From Candidatus Saccharimonadales bacterium (GTDB lineage Bacteria > Patescibacteriota > Saccharimonadia > Saccharimonadales > UBA4665), in NCBI GenBank assembly GCA_036388415.1, contig DASVRW010000002.1, positions 603,396-667,395 on the forward strand: DNA of 64,000 nucleotides, read 5' to 3'. The notes under the pieces are model-generated. The model was not told where the DNA came from. It did not search any database and saw only the letters and a list, made by a program, of their open reading frames with translations. Position 1 is the first letter of the stretch, and every line of letters starts with the position of its first letter. A program made the position numbers and the translations under genes. Positions 16,918 through 24,593 of the stretch are shown here, piece after piece.

Positions 16918-16970
16918 ACTATAACTATACAATACTTACCAGCAGGAAGATAAACTAGCAGATACGAATT

Positions 16971-17741
16971 ATGGATGCTTTAGAAGACCTCGCCGATTTT
17001 TATAAAGTATTTTTATTATCAGAATATGCCATCAGAATTTACAAAATATATGATGCTTTCTTTGCAGATAACGATATACCGCAGGAAGATGATCATCTCA
17101 ACAATTTATATGCAGCCCTGGTTATAAAAACTGACAAGTTGCTTGAGCATCCGAGACTAGCTGGCTATCGTAGCTCACGCCCGAATATACACCGCAGTTT
17201 TGCAGGAAGGCTTAATGAGATATCAAAAGAGTACGACGCCGACTTCAAGACAAGGCTCTGGAAATTCTATGAGAATGCGAACAGTATGGTAGCTGAATTA
17301 GCCGCGGATATGGGAGGCTATCATATAGGAGACCCTAACATACGTTTGTTCTTTGAGGACATAGATTTTTCTATCAAGGATCATGTAGCAATGCTCAGAG
17401 GTTTAGATAACGGCCTCACTAAACACTCTGAGCCATCGTTTAAGCTAAGAGCCAAAATTAAATTTAACTCCAATACAAGCATTCTTACTTTAGATCGCAG
17501 AACCTGTGATATACCCGATGAAACGCTTGAGCATTATATTTGTAAGCTCACTTTCAAAAATCGTAATGTTGCTGCACTAGAAGATGATATTTTAGAAAAA
17601 TCAGTAAAAAGTCAGAATAGCCAACGAGCAGTTTATGATGCAATGTTGCGTGTAAATAAGAAGGCGAAAGCCGAGTTAGGTATCGACAAGCTGCTGGTTT
17701 ACAAAGCAGCTAAGCTACGCATAAATAAAAAATATCAGTAG
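16971..17741 (+). CDS. Uncharacterised helical protein
   Basis: I do not recognise this 256-residue protein. It is largely charged and helical, with FYKVFLLSEYAIRIYKIYDAFF near the N-terminus and a basic C-terminus (LRVNKKAKAELGIDKLLVYKAAKLRINKKYQ). It has no signal peptide or membrane helix. No ribosome site is visible before its ATG. It is transcribed divergently from the MerR-led operon and is followed by a hairpin with a T-run at 17801, so it forms its own unit. Confidence 0.6.
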   Translation: MDALEDLADFYKVFLLSEYAIRIYKIYDAFFADNDIPQEDDHLNNLYAALVIKTDKLLEHPRLAGYRSSRPNIHRSFAGRLNEISKEYDADFKTRLWKFYENANSMVAELAADMGGYHIGDPNIRLFFEDIDFSIKDHVAMLRGLDNGLTKHSEPSFKLRAKIKFNSNTSILTLDRRTCDIPDETLEHYICKLTFKNRNVAALEDDILEKSVKSQNSQRAVYDAMLRVNKKAKAELGIDKLLVYKAAKLRINKKYQ

Positions 17742-17800
17742 TAATTTGTGAGTGAACTGTGAGTCAGTGAGCCTCTAACTCCAGTCGTATTCCCCCCACG

Positions 17801-17826
17801 TAGTCTCATAAATGAGGCTATTTTTT
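17801..17826 (+). terminator. Terminator or attenuator before the recombinase operon
   Basis: TAG-T-CTCAT, a two-base loop, then ATGAG-G-CTA, followed by T6, is an intrinsic terminator. The T-run ends directly at the ATG at 17827, and the GAGG ribosome site is inside the 3' arm. The hairpin could end the upstream gene, attenuate the downstream operon, or mask its ribosome site. Confidence 0.6.
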
Positions 17827-18042
17827 ATGTCCACACAAAATCAACCACAACCAGCAGAACCACCAAAGCATACCGAACAAGGCGTGGCTGTTGAGTTGAG
17901 TGCGGAAGCACTGCACAACCTGACTGGTTATTTTGATGTGCTCATTCAGATGGACTTTGCACAAAAGCAACGTAACAAACTGAGGAGTCAAAGCAATGAC
18001 CGAGTTAGAACTACAAAAGATAATGGCGCGAGTGGCGCGTGA
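17827..18042 (+). CDS. Small protein, first gene of the replication/recombinase operon
   Basis: A 71-residue polar protein with a proline-rich N-terminus, then a helix (ELSAEALHNLTGYFDVLIQMDFAQKQRN) and a basic tail. GAGG lies ten bases before the ATG at 17827; an ATG 15 bases upstream lies inside the hairpin. It parallels the 68-residue protein in front of the decayed recombinase at 8005. Its 3' end overlaps the next small gene in another frame. Function unknown. Confidence 0.5.
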   Translation: MSTQNQPQPAEPPKHTEQGVAVELSAEALHNLTGYFDVLIQMDFAQKQRNKLRSQSNDRVRTTKDNGASGA

Positions 18043-18187
18043 ATGTCACATACAGCGATCGGTTGCCATCAAGCGCGGCATACAACGCATGCGCACTAAA
18101 AGTGGAGCTGTGATCGCTTACCAATTTGAAGATAACGGATCATATGTTCGTTTGGGGAGGGTCGGAAATGAAAAAGCTAGCATATAA
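17996..18187 (+). CDS. Small basic protein of the element operon
   Basis: A 63-residue basic protein (ARECHIQRSVAIKRGIQRMRTKSGAVIAYQF). GAGGAG stands about ten bases before its ATG, which is good support for translation. It overlaps both the previous gene and the next. The arginine/lysine spacing suggests nucleic-acid binding, but no family is recognised. It belongs to an operon running 17827-20995. Confidence 0.5.
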   Translation: MTELELQKIMARVARECHIQRSVAIKRGIQRMRTKSGAVIAYQFEDNGSYVRLGRVGNEKASI

Positions 18188-18290
18188 CCTTCTGCAGCGC
18201 AGTCTTCGAAAGCTGATCGACTGGCTCATGACAGCATGGCTCTGGGCCAACAAGCGTGAGAAGCAAGTTGAAGAAAGTTATCGGAAATAG
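18168..18290 (+). CDS. 40-residue amphipathic small protein
   Basis: A very short gene with a strong site: GGAGG at 18156-18160, seven bases before ATG 18168. The product (MKKLAYNLLQRSLRKLIDW, then LMTAWLWANKREKQVEE) is an amphipathic or membrane-associating helix with a charged tail. It overlaps the previous gene by 20 bases and ends two bases before the replication gene. Function unknown; tight packing supports it being real. Confidence 0.5.
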   Translation: MKKLAYNLLQRSLRKLIDWLMTAWLWANKREKQVEESYRK

Positions 18291-18292
18291 TC

Positions 18293-19420
18293 ATGGTAGA
18301 TACGATCAAGTTACTGCTAAAAATCGACGACCCTATGGTTCTTAGCAAAGGTGCTTTTACGCCATTAAGCGTCAAGCAGCTCATGCGAGCGGGAGGCATG
18401 ACAAGAACTTTTCTAAATCCCTCGTCGAAGTATGCTTCGCACCTCGGTAAGTATATGCCGCGCCTGACACTACATAGACGGGCCGCAAAAACCATCGGTG
18501 TCGTTTACCAGTTAGCCGTTGAGTTCTCAGCGCCCAAGCTGCTATACGGTAATAACTTCAGCGAGGTGGAAGAAGAGGATTTCATCATGATCCTGATGGT
18601 GTTGCGGGATAGGATTCACGAGCTCACGAGTTACAAATTCACTCTTAGCGAGCTGGCAGCGGCAGATGTTGGGTCATGGCACCCATGTAAAAACGTCATC
18701 TTTAGGGGCTACATATCAGCTCAGACAATCCTTGGCACCGTCCCCAAGCTAGATGTCAGCAGACTCTACGATGTGCAACGCACTAACTTTCGGGACGGTC
18801 ATGTCGTGCATATCCACTGCAATTCAGTAGATGTCGCCTTTTACGATAAGCTAGCCGATCTTCGCAAAGCAGCAGTCAGTGATAAGCGAGCATTCGAGGA
18901 CGATAGCGCGATCCAGCTAAGGCATCTGGCGAGTCTTGAGAAAAGTGGGGTCACGATACTACGTCAGGAGGTGCGCTTGGGTGGTAGGCAGGCCATTAAG
19001 CGAGCCTTCTCTGATTTGGACAGCTGGACGTTTGAGTCACTATATAAGGCCGAGTTATGTCAGGCAACGCTACTAAAGCATTGGCATCGACTTAGTAATT
19101 CGGTGGATATGCTTAGCCTCGATGCCGCCAGACCCTATGAGCTATTGCAAAACTACATGCTCGATAGTCCAGACGCATCAGCCAAAGACGCATTAGCAGC
19201 CATTGGTAGCCTGTTGGTGTGTGGGCAGGAGGGCGTACTCGGTCTACGTAACTTGATAGAGCCACAGTACGGTTCTAATGTGTGGTATCGCATTAAGAAA
19301 CTGGTACGTAATCCTTCCGCACACCGTTTTACGCATTTTCAACATGTGCAAAACACCCTTGAAACATTCAAACCGCTACGGATGTCAGACATAAAATTGT
19401 TTGAAGATGATAGTAAGTAA
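18293..19420 (+). CDS. Gene II/X-like phage/plasmid replication initiation protein
   Basis: A 375-residue protein resembling the phage/plasmid replication protein gene II/X family, rolling-circle initiators. Visible elements are LAVEFSAPKLLYGNNFSEVEEEDF, a VVHIHCNSVDVAFYDKLADL block with the HxH-like HIH pair and YDK, and conserved VLRQEVRLGG. The catalytic tyrosine cannot be assigned by eye. With the recombinase 24 bases downstream, this suggests that the element excises and replicates. The gene follows three small overlapping genes with a two-base gap. Confidence 0.6.
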   Translation: MVDTIKLLLKIDDPMVLSKGAFTPLSVKQLMRAGGMTRTFLNPSSKYASHLGKYMPRLTLHRRAAKTIGVVYQLAVEFSAPKLLYGNNFSEVEEEDFIMILMVLRDRIHELTSYKFTLSELAAADVGSWHPCKNVIFRGYISAQTILGTVPKLDVSRLYDVQRTNFRDGHVVHIHCNSVDVAFYDKLADLRKAAVSDKRAFEDDSAIQLRHLASLEKSGVTILRQEVRLGGRQAIKRAFSDLDSWTFESLYKAELCQATLLKHWHRLSNSVDMLSLDAARPYELLQNYMLDSPDASAKDALAAIGSLLVCGQEGVLGLRNLIEPQYGSNVWYRIKKLVRNPSAHRFTHFQHVQNTLETFKPLRMSDIKLFEDDSK

Positions 19421-19444
19421 TGGTAAGTTAGTAAGGAGTAATAT

Positions 19445-20995
19445 ATGGAAAAACGAATTCTTATAGCCAGAGTATCAGACGTTGAGCAGCGCAAAGCACT
19501 GCCTGCACAACGCCAAAGGCTAGAGAACTATGCCAAACAACTTGGCGGCCCCTACGAGTATTTTGAGTTTGATGAGAGCGCCTATAAAGAAGCTCGGCAA
19601 AAGTTCTCTCAGCTCGTAGAGAAAATCAGAACCCTCGACCACTTTGCGATTATTGTCTTCGATAAAATAGATCGTTTTACCCGTGACGCTTCGCAGTCTG
19701 AAGTGCGAATAATGGGTGGCTTGGTCGAGAAGGGCAAGATCGAGATGCACTTCCCGTCTGATAACTTGGCGATCACCAAGGACTCACCTGCTACCGATCT
19801 CTTCCGACTGGGTATTGGCATGCTGCTGGCAAAGTACTATTCGGATGCCAGCCGTGATAATGTGAAGCGCCGCTTCGAACAAATGCTAAACGATGGCATA
19901 TGGGTACACCGCGCGCCGACTGGTTACAAAAATGTGATCACGGGTGGCACGCCTCAGCGCCCCACTAAAGACATAGAAGTCGATCAAGCCAAAGCTCACT
20001 TTGTGGTTAAAGCATTCGAGATACGGGCGCAGGGTATCTCGTACGGCATGATCGCAAAAGAACTTGGCAAGATGGGCTTCAGTAGCAATGTCGCTGGCAA
20101 CAAACCGCCGACTAAAGCATTTCTAGAGCGCATGCTTAATAACAAGTTCTACTACGGAGTAATGACGCACTCGGGTAGAGATTACCCTCACAAATACGAA
20201 CCCTTAATTGAGCGCTCCCTATTTAACCAATGCCAGTCGGTGCGTGATAAACGCAAACACGACAAGACCAAATATGACAGCATCGACTATACCTTTAAGA
20301 AGATCGTGAGCTGCGGCGTATGCGGTCGCGCCGTATCACCTTTTAAGGCGCGGAATACGGTCTATTTACGATGTGCCAGCGCCGGTAAGTGTGGTGATCC
20401 GAATACGGCGGAGAGTTTGGTGATAGATCCCGTGTCCGCCGATATGAGCTTTGTCGGCATACCAGAAGAATGGTTAGAACAGATAATTACTGAGCTGCGC
20501 AAGCGTCATGACGACCAGCAGCAATACTATGGTAAAAACATTGAGCAGACTAGAGCGGAATACGATCGCCTAAAGTTGAAGATGAAGCGACTCTATGATG
20601 ATTACCTCGACGGGCGTATTACTCAGCAGACTCACGACGATTACGCCAACGAGATGGAATCTAGGCAACAAGAACTCAATGATCGCCTAAAAGTTCTAAC
20701 AAAGGACAATAAGAGCTTTCAAGTGACCGCTTCATACCTGTTAGACCTAGCACAGCGAGCTGAACTGCTCTTCAAAACCAGTGACGAAGGGCTAAGACAG
20801 AAGCTCCTTGAATACGTACTTTCAAACATTGAATTAAAGGATAAGAAGTTGTCGTATATGTTCAATAACCCCTTTGGAACAATCGTCGAGGCAAACAAAA
20901 AGGCCCTTGCGGGCCAAAATGATACTATTTGGTGCGGGTCAGGGGACTCTAACCCCTGGCCTCGTCCTTGGCAAGGACGCGCTCTAAACAACTGA
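19445..20995 (+). CDS. Large serine recombinase (integrase)
   Basis: A 516-residue recombinase. The resolvase domain has the catalytic serine in LIARVSDVEQ (about residue 11) and VFDKIDRFTRD at about 69-79. The recombinase domain (GTPQRPTKDIEVDQ onward), a zinc ribbon (SCGVCGRAVSPFKARN...LRCAS) and a coiled coil at about 360-430 follow. It should integrate and excise the 11.2 kb element at tRNA-Gly. The last 20 or so codons, after Trp near 20932, are the antisense of the tRNA, so the C-terminus (CGSGDSNPWPRPW onward) is host-encoded in the integrated state. No frameshift is seen. Confidence 0.93.
   Translation: MEKRILIARVSDVEQRKALPAQRQRLENYAKQLGGPYEYFEFDESAYKEARQKFSQLVEKIRTLDHFAIIVFDKIDRFTRDASQSEVRIMGGLVEKGKIEMHFPSDNLAITKDSPATDLFRLGIGMLLAKYYSDASRDNVKRRFEQMLNDGIWVHRAPTGYKNVITGGTPQRPTKDIEVDQAKAHFVVKAFEIRAQGISYGMIAKELGKMGFSSNVAGNKPPTKAFLERMLNNKFYYGVMTHSGRDYPHKYEPLIERSLFNQCQSVRDKRKHDKTKYDSIDYTFKKIVSCGVCGRAVSPFKARNTVYLRCASAGKCGDPNTAESLVIDPVSADMSFVGIPEEWLEQIITELRKRHDDQQQYYGKNIEQTRAEYDRLKLKMKRLYDDYLDGRITQQTHDDYANEMESRQQELNDRLKVLTKDNKSFQVTASYLLDLAQRAELLFKTSDEGLRQKLLEYVLSNIELKDKKLSYMFNNPFGTIVEANKKALAGQNDTIWCGSGDSNPWPRPWQGRALNN
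20897..20915 (-). terminator. Terminator of tRNA-Gly inside recombinase gene
   Basis: On the minus strand GGCCC-loop-GGGCC followed by T5 lies 14 bases after the tRNA CCA end. On the plus strand the same bases encode recombinase residues near the C-terminus (KKALAGQ), so tRNA terminator and coding sequence overlap. Confidence 0.75.
20929..20937 (-). repeat. Right attachment core at tRNA-Gly 3' end
   Basis: TTGGTGCGG contains the CCA end and the first acceptor bases of tRNA-Gly. It differs at one base from the four TTGGTGCAG copies to the left. If crossover occurs within GGTGC, an element with attP GGTGCAG would leave GGTGCGG at the tRNA and GGTGCAG at its far end, as observed. Confidence 0.6.
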
Positions 20996-21006
20996 GCTAG
21001 ACCCGC
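20930..21006 (-). tRNA. tRNA-Gly(GCC)
   Basis: A 77-base cloverleaf with encoded CCA. The acceptor stem is GCGGGTC/GACCCGC, and the anticodon stem CGTCC/GGACG encloses TTGCCAA, giving anticodon GCC. The T-arm is AGGGG-TTAGAGT-CCCCT. Two normally invariant bases are changed together: G19 is T in the D-loop (AGTTGTTTA) and C56 is A in the T-loop, so the tertiary 19-56 pair would be U-A instead of G-C. Its 3' half is the integration target of the element to the left. Confidence 0.95.
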
Positions 21007-21226
21007 ATAACTAACTTGCTTGATTATACGTAACAGAGGCGACTATTGCAAGACCGTCTCACTTTGAATCATCTTGTTGTTTCTTTAGCTCTCTATAAAC
21101 ACTATACGTTATAGATCCACCCGCCGCGTCTTCGACATATGAGTTGTGAGTTAGTTCCAGGACCGCTAATATACAAATAACGGTTGTGTATCGAGGTCAT
21201 CACTGCCACATGTATCGTCATCACGT

Positions 21227-21254
21227 AAAAACCGGTCGATTATGACCGGTTTTT
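21227..21254. terminator. Bidirectional terminator between two tRNA genes
   Basis: AAAAACCGGTC-loop-GACCGGTTTTT is an 11-base perfect stem with A- and T-runs, so it can act on both strands. On the minus strand it lies about 22 bases after the CCA of tRNA-Phe. Confidence 0.85.
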
Positions 21255-21276
21255 ACAATTCTTAGGAAACTAACTG

Positions 21277-21352
21277 TGGTGGCTCCTCCCAGACTCGAAC
21301 TGGGGACACGCGGCTCTTCAGGCCGCTGCTCTACCAACTGAGCTAAAGAGCC
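21277..21352 (-). tRNA. tRNA-Phe(GAA)
   Basis: A 76-base cloverleaf with encoded CCA. The anticodon stem GCGGC/GCCGC encloses CTGAAGA (anticodon GAA). The D-loop AGTTGGTA and T-loop TTCGAGT are canonical, unlike the neighbouring tRNA-Gly. Confidence 0.96.
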
Positions 21353-21594
21353 GTTTGACGTACAACAGAGGTCATTTTACCTGATAAAGTGCCCCGAGGC
21401 AAGCTAACCAGCCGGTATTGTCTTGATTTACCCGCATGAAGAGCAATATTGCCTTGGTGCGTAATAAATCAGTAGCTATACATCTTGCTAGCAACAAACT
21501 CGCTATTGAATATTGTCACAAAACTGGGAATCAAAGCTTTGTCAGTACCGAGAGCTGTCATCTGCGCCGTTATAATTCATGAAGAAAAAGGAAC

Positions 21595-21975
21595 TTATCG
21601 TAGCGTCGGGTCCCCCGCCTGCTGTTGCAGCCCCTGAGCCTGACTCTTCAAATCCTGCATGGCACCTTCTTTGCTGCGGGCTTCCTGCTCGAGACTGGCG
21701 GACTTCTGCTGGACCTCGGTTTTTTTGTTGTTTATCTCGGTTTGTAGATATTGGACTCGGGCAGATAATACTGCAATGCGCTGCGCATCGTCGCCAGCCC
21801 GGTCCAGCTCAAGCTGCCGTACTTTGAGTTCGGTCTGCATGGTCGTGATGTCATTGTCAGTCCGATACTTGAAATTGGTCGCTTCACTGCGGAGTTGATC
21901 TGCCGACTGCTTGACGGCGGTTGCGGCTTGCTGCAGATTCGATGCTGCGACTTTGAGATATGCGTCTGCTGCCAT
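21595..21975 (-). CDS. Coiled-coil protein, unknown
   Basis: A 126-residue protein rich in Ala, Gln and charged residues. It is predicted to be helical and coiled-coil almost throughout (LQYLQTEINNKKTEVQQKSASLEQEARSKE in its second half). There is no signal peptide or membrane segment. I see no family signature. It lies downstream of the trehalase gene on the same strand after a 116-base gap and may be a separate unit. Confidence 0.6.
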   Translation of the reverse strand: MAADAYLKVAASNLQQAATAVKQSADQLRSEATNFKYRTDNDITTMQTELKVRQLELDRAGDDAQRIAVLSARVQYLQTEINNKKTEVQQKSASLEQEARSKEGAMQDLKSQAQGLQQQAGDPTLR

Positions 21976-22091
21976 TATTTCTCCTATCGTTTTATTGATG
22001 ATTAGAGTTCAGTATAGGGCGGCCAACGATATCTGGCGATGAGAATATTCACAGTATAGAGAACCGTGCAGTCATGCAGCTCTCTACAGGC

Positions 22092-23402
22092 CTATTGCTT
22101 GGGTGGCGTATCGATATAATCTTGGCAGAGGCGTTCGAAGACGGCGTTCGTCCAGCCAAAGCCAGTTTGCGACGGATAAACGCCTTTGACAGGGGGTTTC
22201 TCAGGATTTACGACATGGTACTTTTCCAGGAAAACGCCGTTGGCATTAAACCAGTTGAGATTTGTCTTCAGCCATTTCATGGCAATCCGGCGTGCATCGT
22301 CGTGATAACCATAGCGCTCCAGCGCTTGAATGACGATAAACTGCAGTGGCGCCCAGCCGTTAGGATAGGCCCACTGTGTTGGCAGCGAACCCGGCGTTAG
22401 CTGCTGGCCGAGCGGTAGAGCATCAGTTGTCGCTAGACCACCCTTATTTTCAAACTTACGAAGTGCCCGCACCATTTGTTTGGCCTGTGCTTCGGTGACC
22501 ATACCGGCCCACATCGGAAAATATGCCGCCAGCGAGCTGATCGATCCGCGCTTCAGGCGCTTATAGTCGTAGTCGTAGTATAAGCCGCGAACCTTGTCCC
22601 ACATCAAGTCATTCATCGAGCGTTTGCGGGCATCAGCTGCCTGTTCCCAGCGGATGGCATCGCGCTTGTCACCGTAGATACGAGCTGCCCGGGCAAAGTC
22701 CATCTCATATTTATACAACAGTGCATTCAGATCAACAGGTAAATAATTTAGCGCCTTCCGGCCGAAGCGCGGCGTCATGTCCCAGCCGCTTTCGGCTTCA
22801 GCCAGATCATGGAGATAATTGATATCGTAATACCGAGACAAACCGTTGTGCACCAGCCGCTCATTCGGCTTTTTGATACCCATCCACACGATAGCGTACT
22901 CTTCTTTGGCAATTTCAATTGCCCGTGCCAGCCATTCGTCGCCCGGGTCATATGCCTGATAGACGTCAAATATAAAAGTTGTCAGAAAGGGCGGCTGCGA
23001 ACGACCCATCAGATACATCCGGGAGGCGTTCGGGATGACTCGGAACCGTTCGAAAAGATGTAGTAAATCTTCGAGAATGCCCATGACTAGCTTCTTGTGA
23101 TCTTTGTCGATCATACCCTGGACCATGAAGAAACTATCCCAATAGTACAGCTCATTGTAGTCAAATCCAGCGTCTTCGGTAAAAGACGGTACTAAATACG
23201 GATGCGGAACACCCAGCAGACTTTCGTCGTCCTTTGGATGATACCGTTCAAGCTTCGGCCAGTAGGCCGTGATGTAGTCGCGGGCGATTTGAACATCAGT
23301 GGCCGTCAGTTCAGCATCTGGCCTGAACGGAAACAAACCCTTGCCCCGCAAGGCAAGAATTCGAGCTTGATCTTTAGCTTGATTAGCAGCATCTCGTAAC
23401 AT
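22092..23402 (-). CDS. treA: Trehalase, GH37 family
   Basis: A 436-residue glycoside hydrolase that should split trehalose into two glucose molecules. GH37 signatures are present: DYNELYYWDSFF at about residue 80, NGLSRYYD, ESGWDMTPRF with the likely catalytic aspartate (about 210), and the second signature TQWAYPNGWAPLQ at about 352-364. FLEKYHV carries the likely base glutamate. No signal peptide is seen, so it acts in the cytoplasm or leaves by another route. The MarR-family gene lies 77 bases upstream on the same strand and may regulate it. Confidence 0.9.
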   Translation of the reverse strand: MLRDAANQAKDQARILALRGKGLFPFRPDAELTATDVQIARDYITAYWPKLERYHPKDDESLLGVPHPYLVPSFTEDAGFDYNELYYWDSFFMVQGMIDKDHKKLVMGILEDLLHLFERFRVIPNASRMYLMGRSQPPFLTTFIFDVYQAYDPGDEWLARAIEIAKEEYAIVWMGIKKPNERLVHNGLSRYYDINYLHDLAEAESGWDMTPRFGRKALNYLPVDLNALLYKYEMDFARAARIYGDKRDAIRWEQAADARKRSMNDLMWDKVRGLYYDYDYKRLKRGSISSLAAYFPMWAGMVTEAQAKQMVRALRKFENKGGLATTDALPLGQQLTPGSLPTQWAYPNGWAPLQFIVIQALERYGYHDDARRIAMKWLKTNLNWFNANGVFLEKYHVVNPEKPPVKGVYPSQTGFGWTNAVFERLCQDYIDTPPKQ

Positions 23403-23479
23403 AATATATTCAGCCTACCATAGGAGGTCCTGCCCGCGTCAAGCAATATAATTCAATATTGCTCATTCTACAGACTTCT

Positions 23480-23932
23480 CTAAGCCGGACTCCCGACCAT
23501 ACTTTGCAGTACCTTGAAATAGGTTTGTAAATCCTGCAGTGAGACGTCCTTGGTCATACCGGCAACTTGCTTCTGGAGGCGCGACTCAACAACCTCGATA
23601 ATTTCCTTTGCCTTGCTGGTGACATTCAGTACCTTCTCTCTCTTATCGGGCGTGCGTACTACGCTAGTAATGAGACCTCGTTTGCGGAGTGGGCGCGACA
23701 TCATGGTGACAAGCGGCACTTCAACATGCATGAATTTAGCCAAATCCGTCGTGCGTAGTCCCGCCCTGATATCGTTCAGACGGCTGATTATCAGCCACTG
23801 CGTCAGATTCAGCTCATACTCTTCGAGAATAACCTTTATGCGTGACTGCAGTTTTTTGTTTGCAATCACCTGCAAGGCAGCACCTCCGTATAATATTGGC
23901 GCTTCTTGGAGTTTTTTCTTTGTCATCGTCAC
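23480..23932 (-). CDS. MarR-family transcriptional regulator
   Basis: A 150-residue winged-helix regulator. The recognition region LRTTDLAKFMHVEVPLVTMMSRPLRKRGLI at about residues 58-87 and the wing VVRTPDKREKVLNVTSKAKEI are typical of MarR. A GGGGGTG ribosome site precedes the ATG closely. It is likely to bind as a dimer; the ligand is unknown. It is placed upstream of the trehalase gene on the same strand. Confidence 0.85.
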   Translation of the reverse strand: MTMTKKKLQEAPILYGGAALQVIANKKLQSRIKVILEEYELNLTQWLIISRLNDIRAGLRTTDLAKFMHVEVPLVTMMSRPLRKRGLITSVVRTPDKREKVLNVTSKAKEIIEVVESRLQKQVAGMTKDVSLQDLQTYFKVLQSMVGSPA

Positions 23933-24111
23933 CCCCTTTCGGCATTATTTGTTCAATAGACTGAAAGCAAAGATAATACATCCTCGTACGTCCAGCATAC
24001 AACATATAAATTAGTTAGTGCTGTTAATTAAATTACTTAAACATAGACAAAAAGAGTTATACTGATTTTATCAGGCAAAATGCTTGAATATAAACTCAAC
24101 AGGAGGTTCTC

Positions 24112-24498
24112 ATGTTAAAGAAAGCAGCTCTCGCTACAGGGATAGTGTTTTTGCTTATTGGAATTCTGGGTCTATTCGACGCTTTTACTCCAGACGGTAA
24201 ACTACTCGGAATTTTCCTCGTAGATGGCGTACATAACGCAGTGCACATCTTGTCTGGCCTGGCAGCTCTTGCCGCTTCACAGCGCGCTGACTGGTCGAAG
24301 CTGTTTTTCAAAGTCATGGGTGTCGTCTACGCACTTGTCACTGTTCTCGGCTTTCTTGCCGGTGACGGCGGACAGGTCCTCGGCTTGTTCCATGTGAACA
24401 CCAACGACAACTTCCTGCACCTCGTGCTGGCAGCAGCCTTCCTGTACCTAGGTTTTGGCGTTCCTGCTGACCGCGAGAGCACAGCAGCTCGAGTCTAG
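24112..24498 (+). CDS. DUF4383 membrane protein
   Basis: A 128-residue protein with four hydrophobic helices (about residues 5-23, 38-55, 66-84, 96-114). It has the DUF4383 pattern DGVHNAVHILSGLAAL followed by GLFHVNTNDNFLHLVLAAAFL. Conserved histidines lie at the membrane interface. No function is established. AGGAGG stands a few bases before the ATG. It is a single gene closed by the terminator at 24520. Confidence 0.88.
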   Translation: MLKKAALATGIVFLLIGILGLFDAFTPDGKLLGIFLVDGVHNAVHILSGLAALAASQRADWSKLFFKVMGVVYALVTVLGFLAGDGGQVLGLFHVNTNDNFLHLVLAAAFLYLGFGVPADRESTAARV

Positions 24499-24519
24499 TC
24501 AGATTCGAATTGCGATGAT

Positions 24520-24550
24520 AAAAAGTCCGGGCTTGCTGCCCGGACTTTTT
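24520..24550 (+). terminator. Intrinsic terminator after DUF4383 gene
   Basis: AAAAAGTCCGGGC-TTGCT-GCCCGGACTTTTT is a perfect stem with T5. Confidence 0.93.
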
Positions 24551-24593
24551 AATTGCTAAGATTTCGAACCAAGCGGACCGTACAATTGTAACC

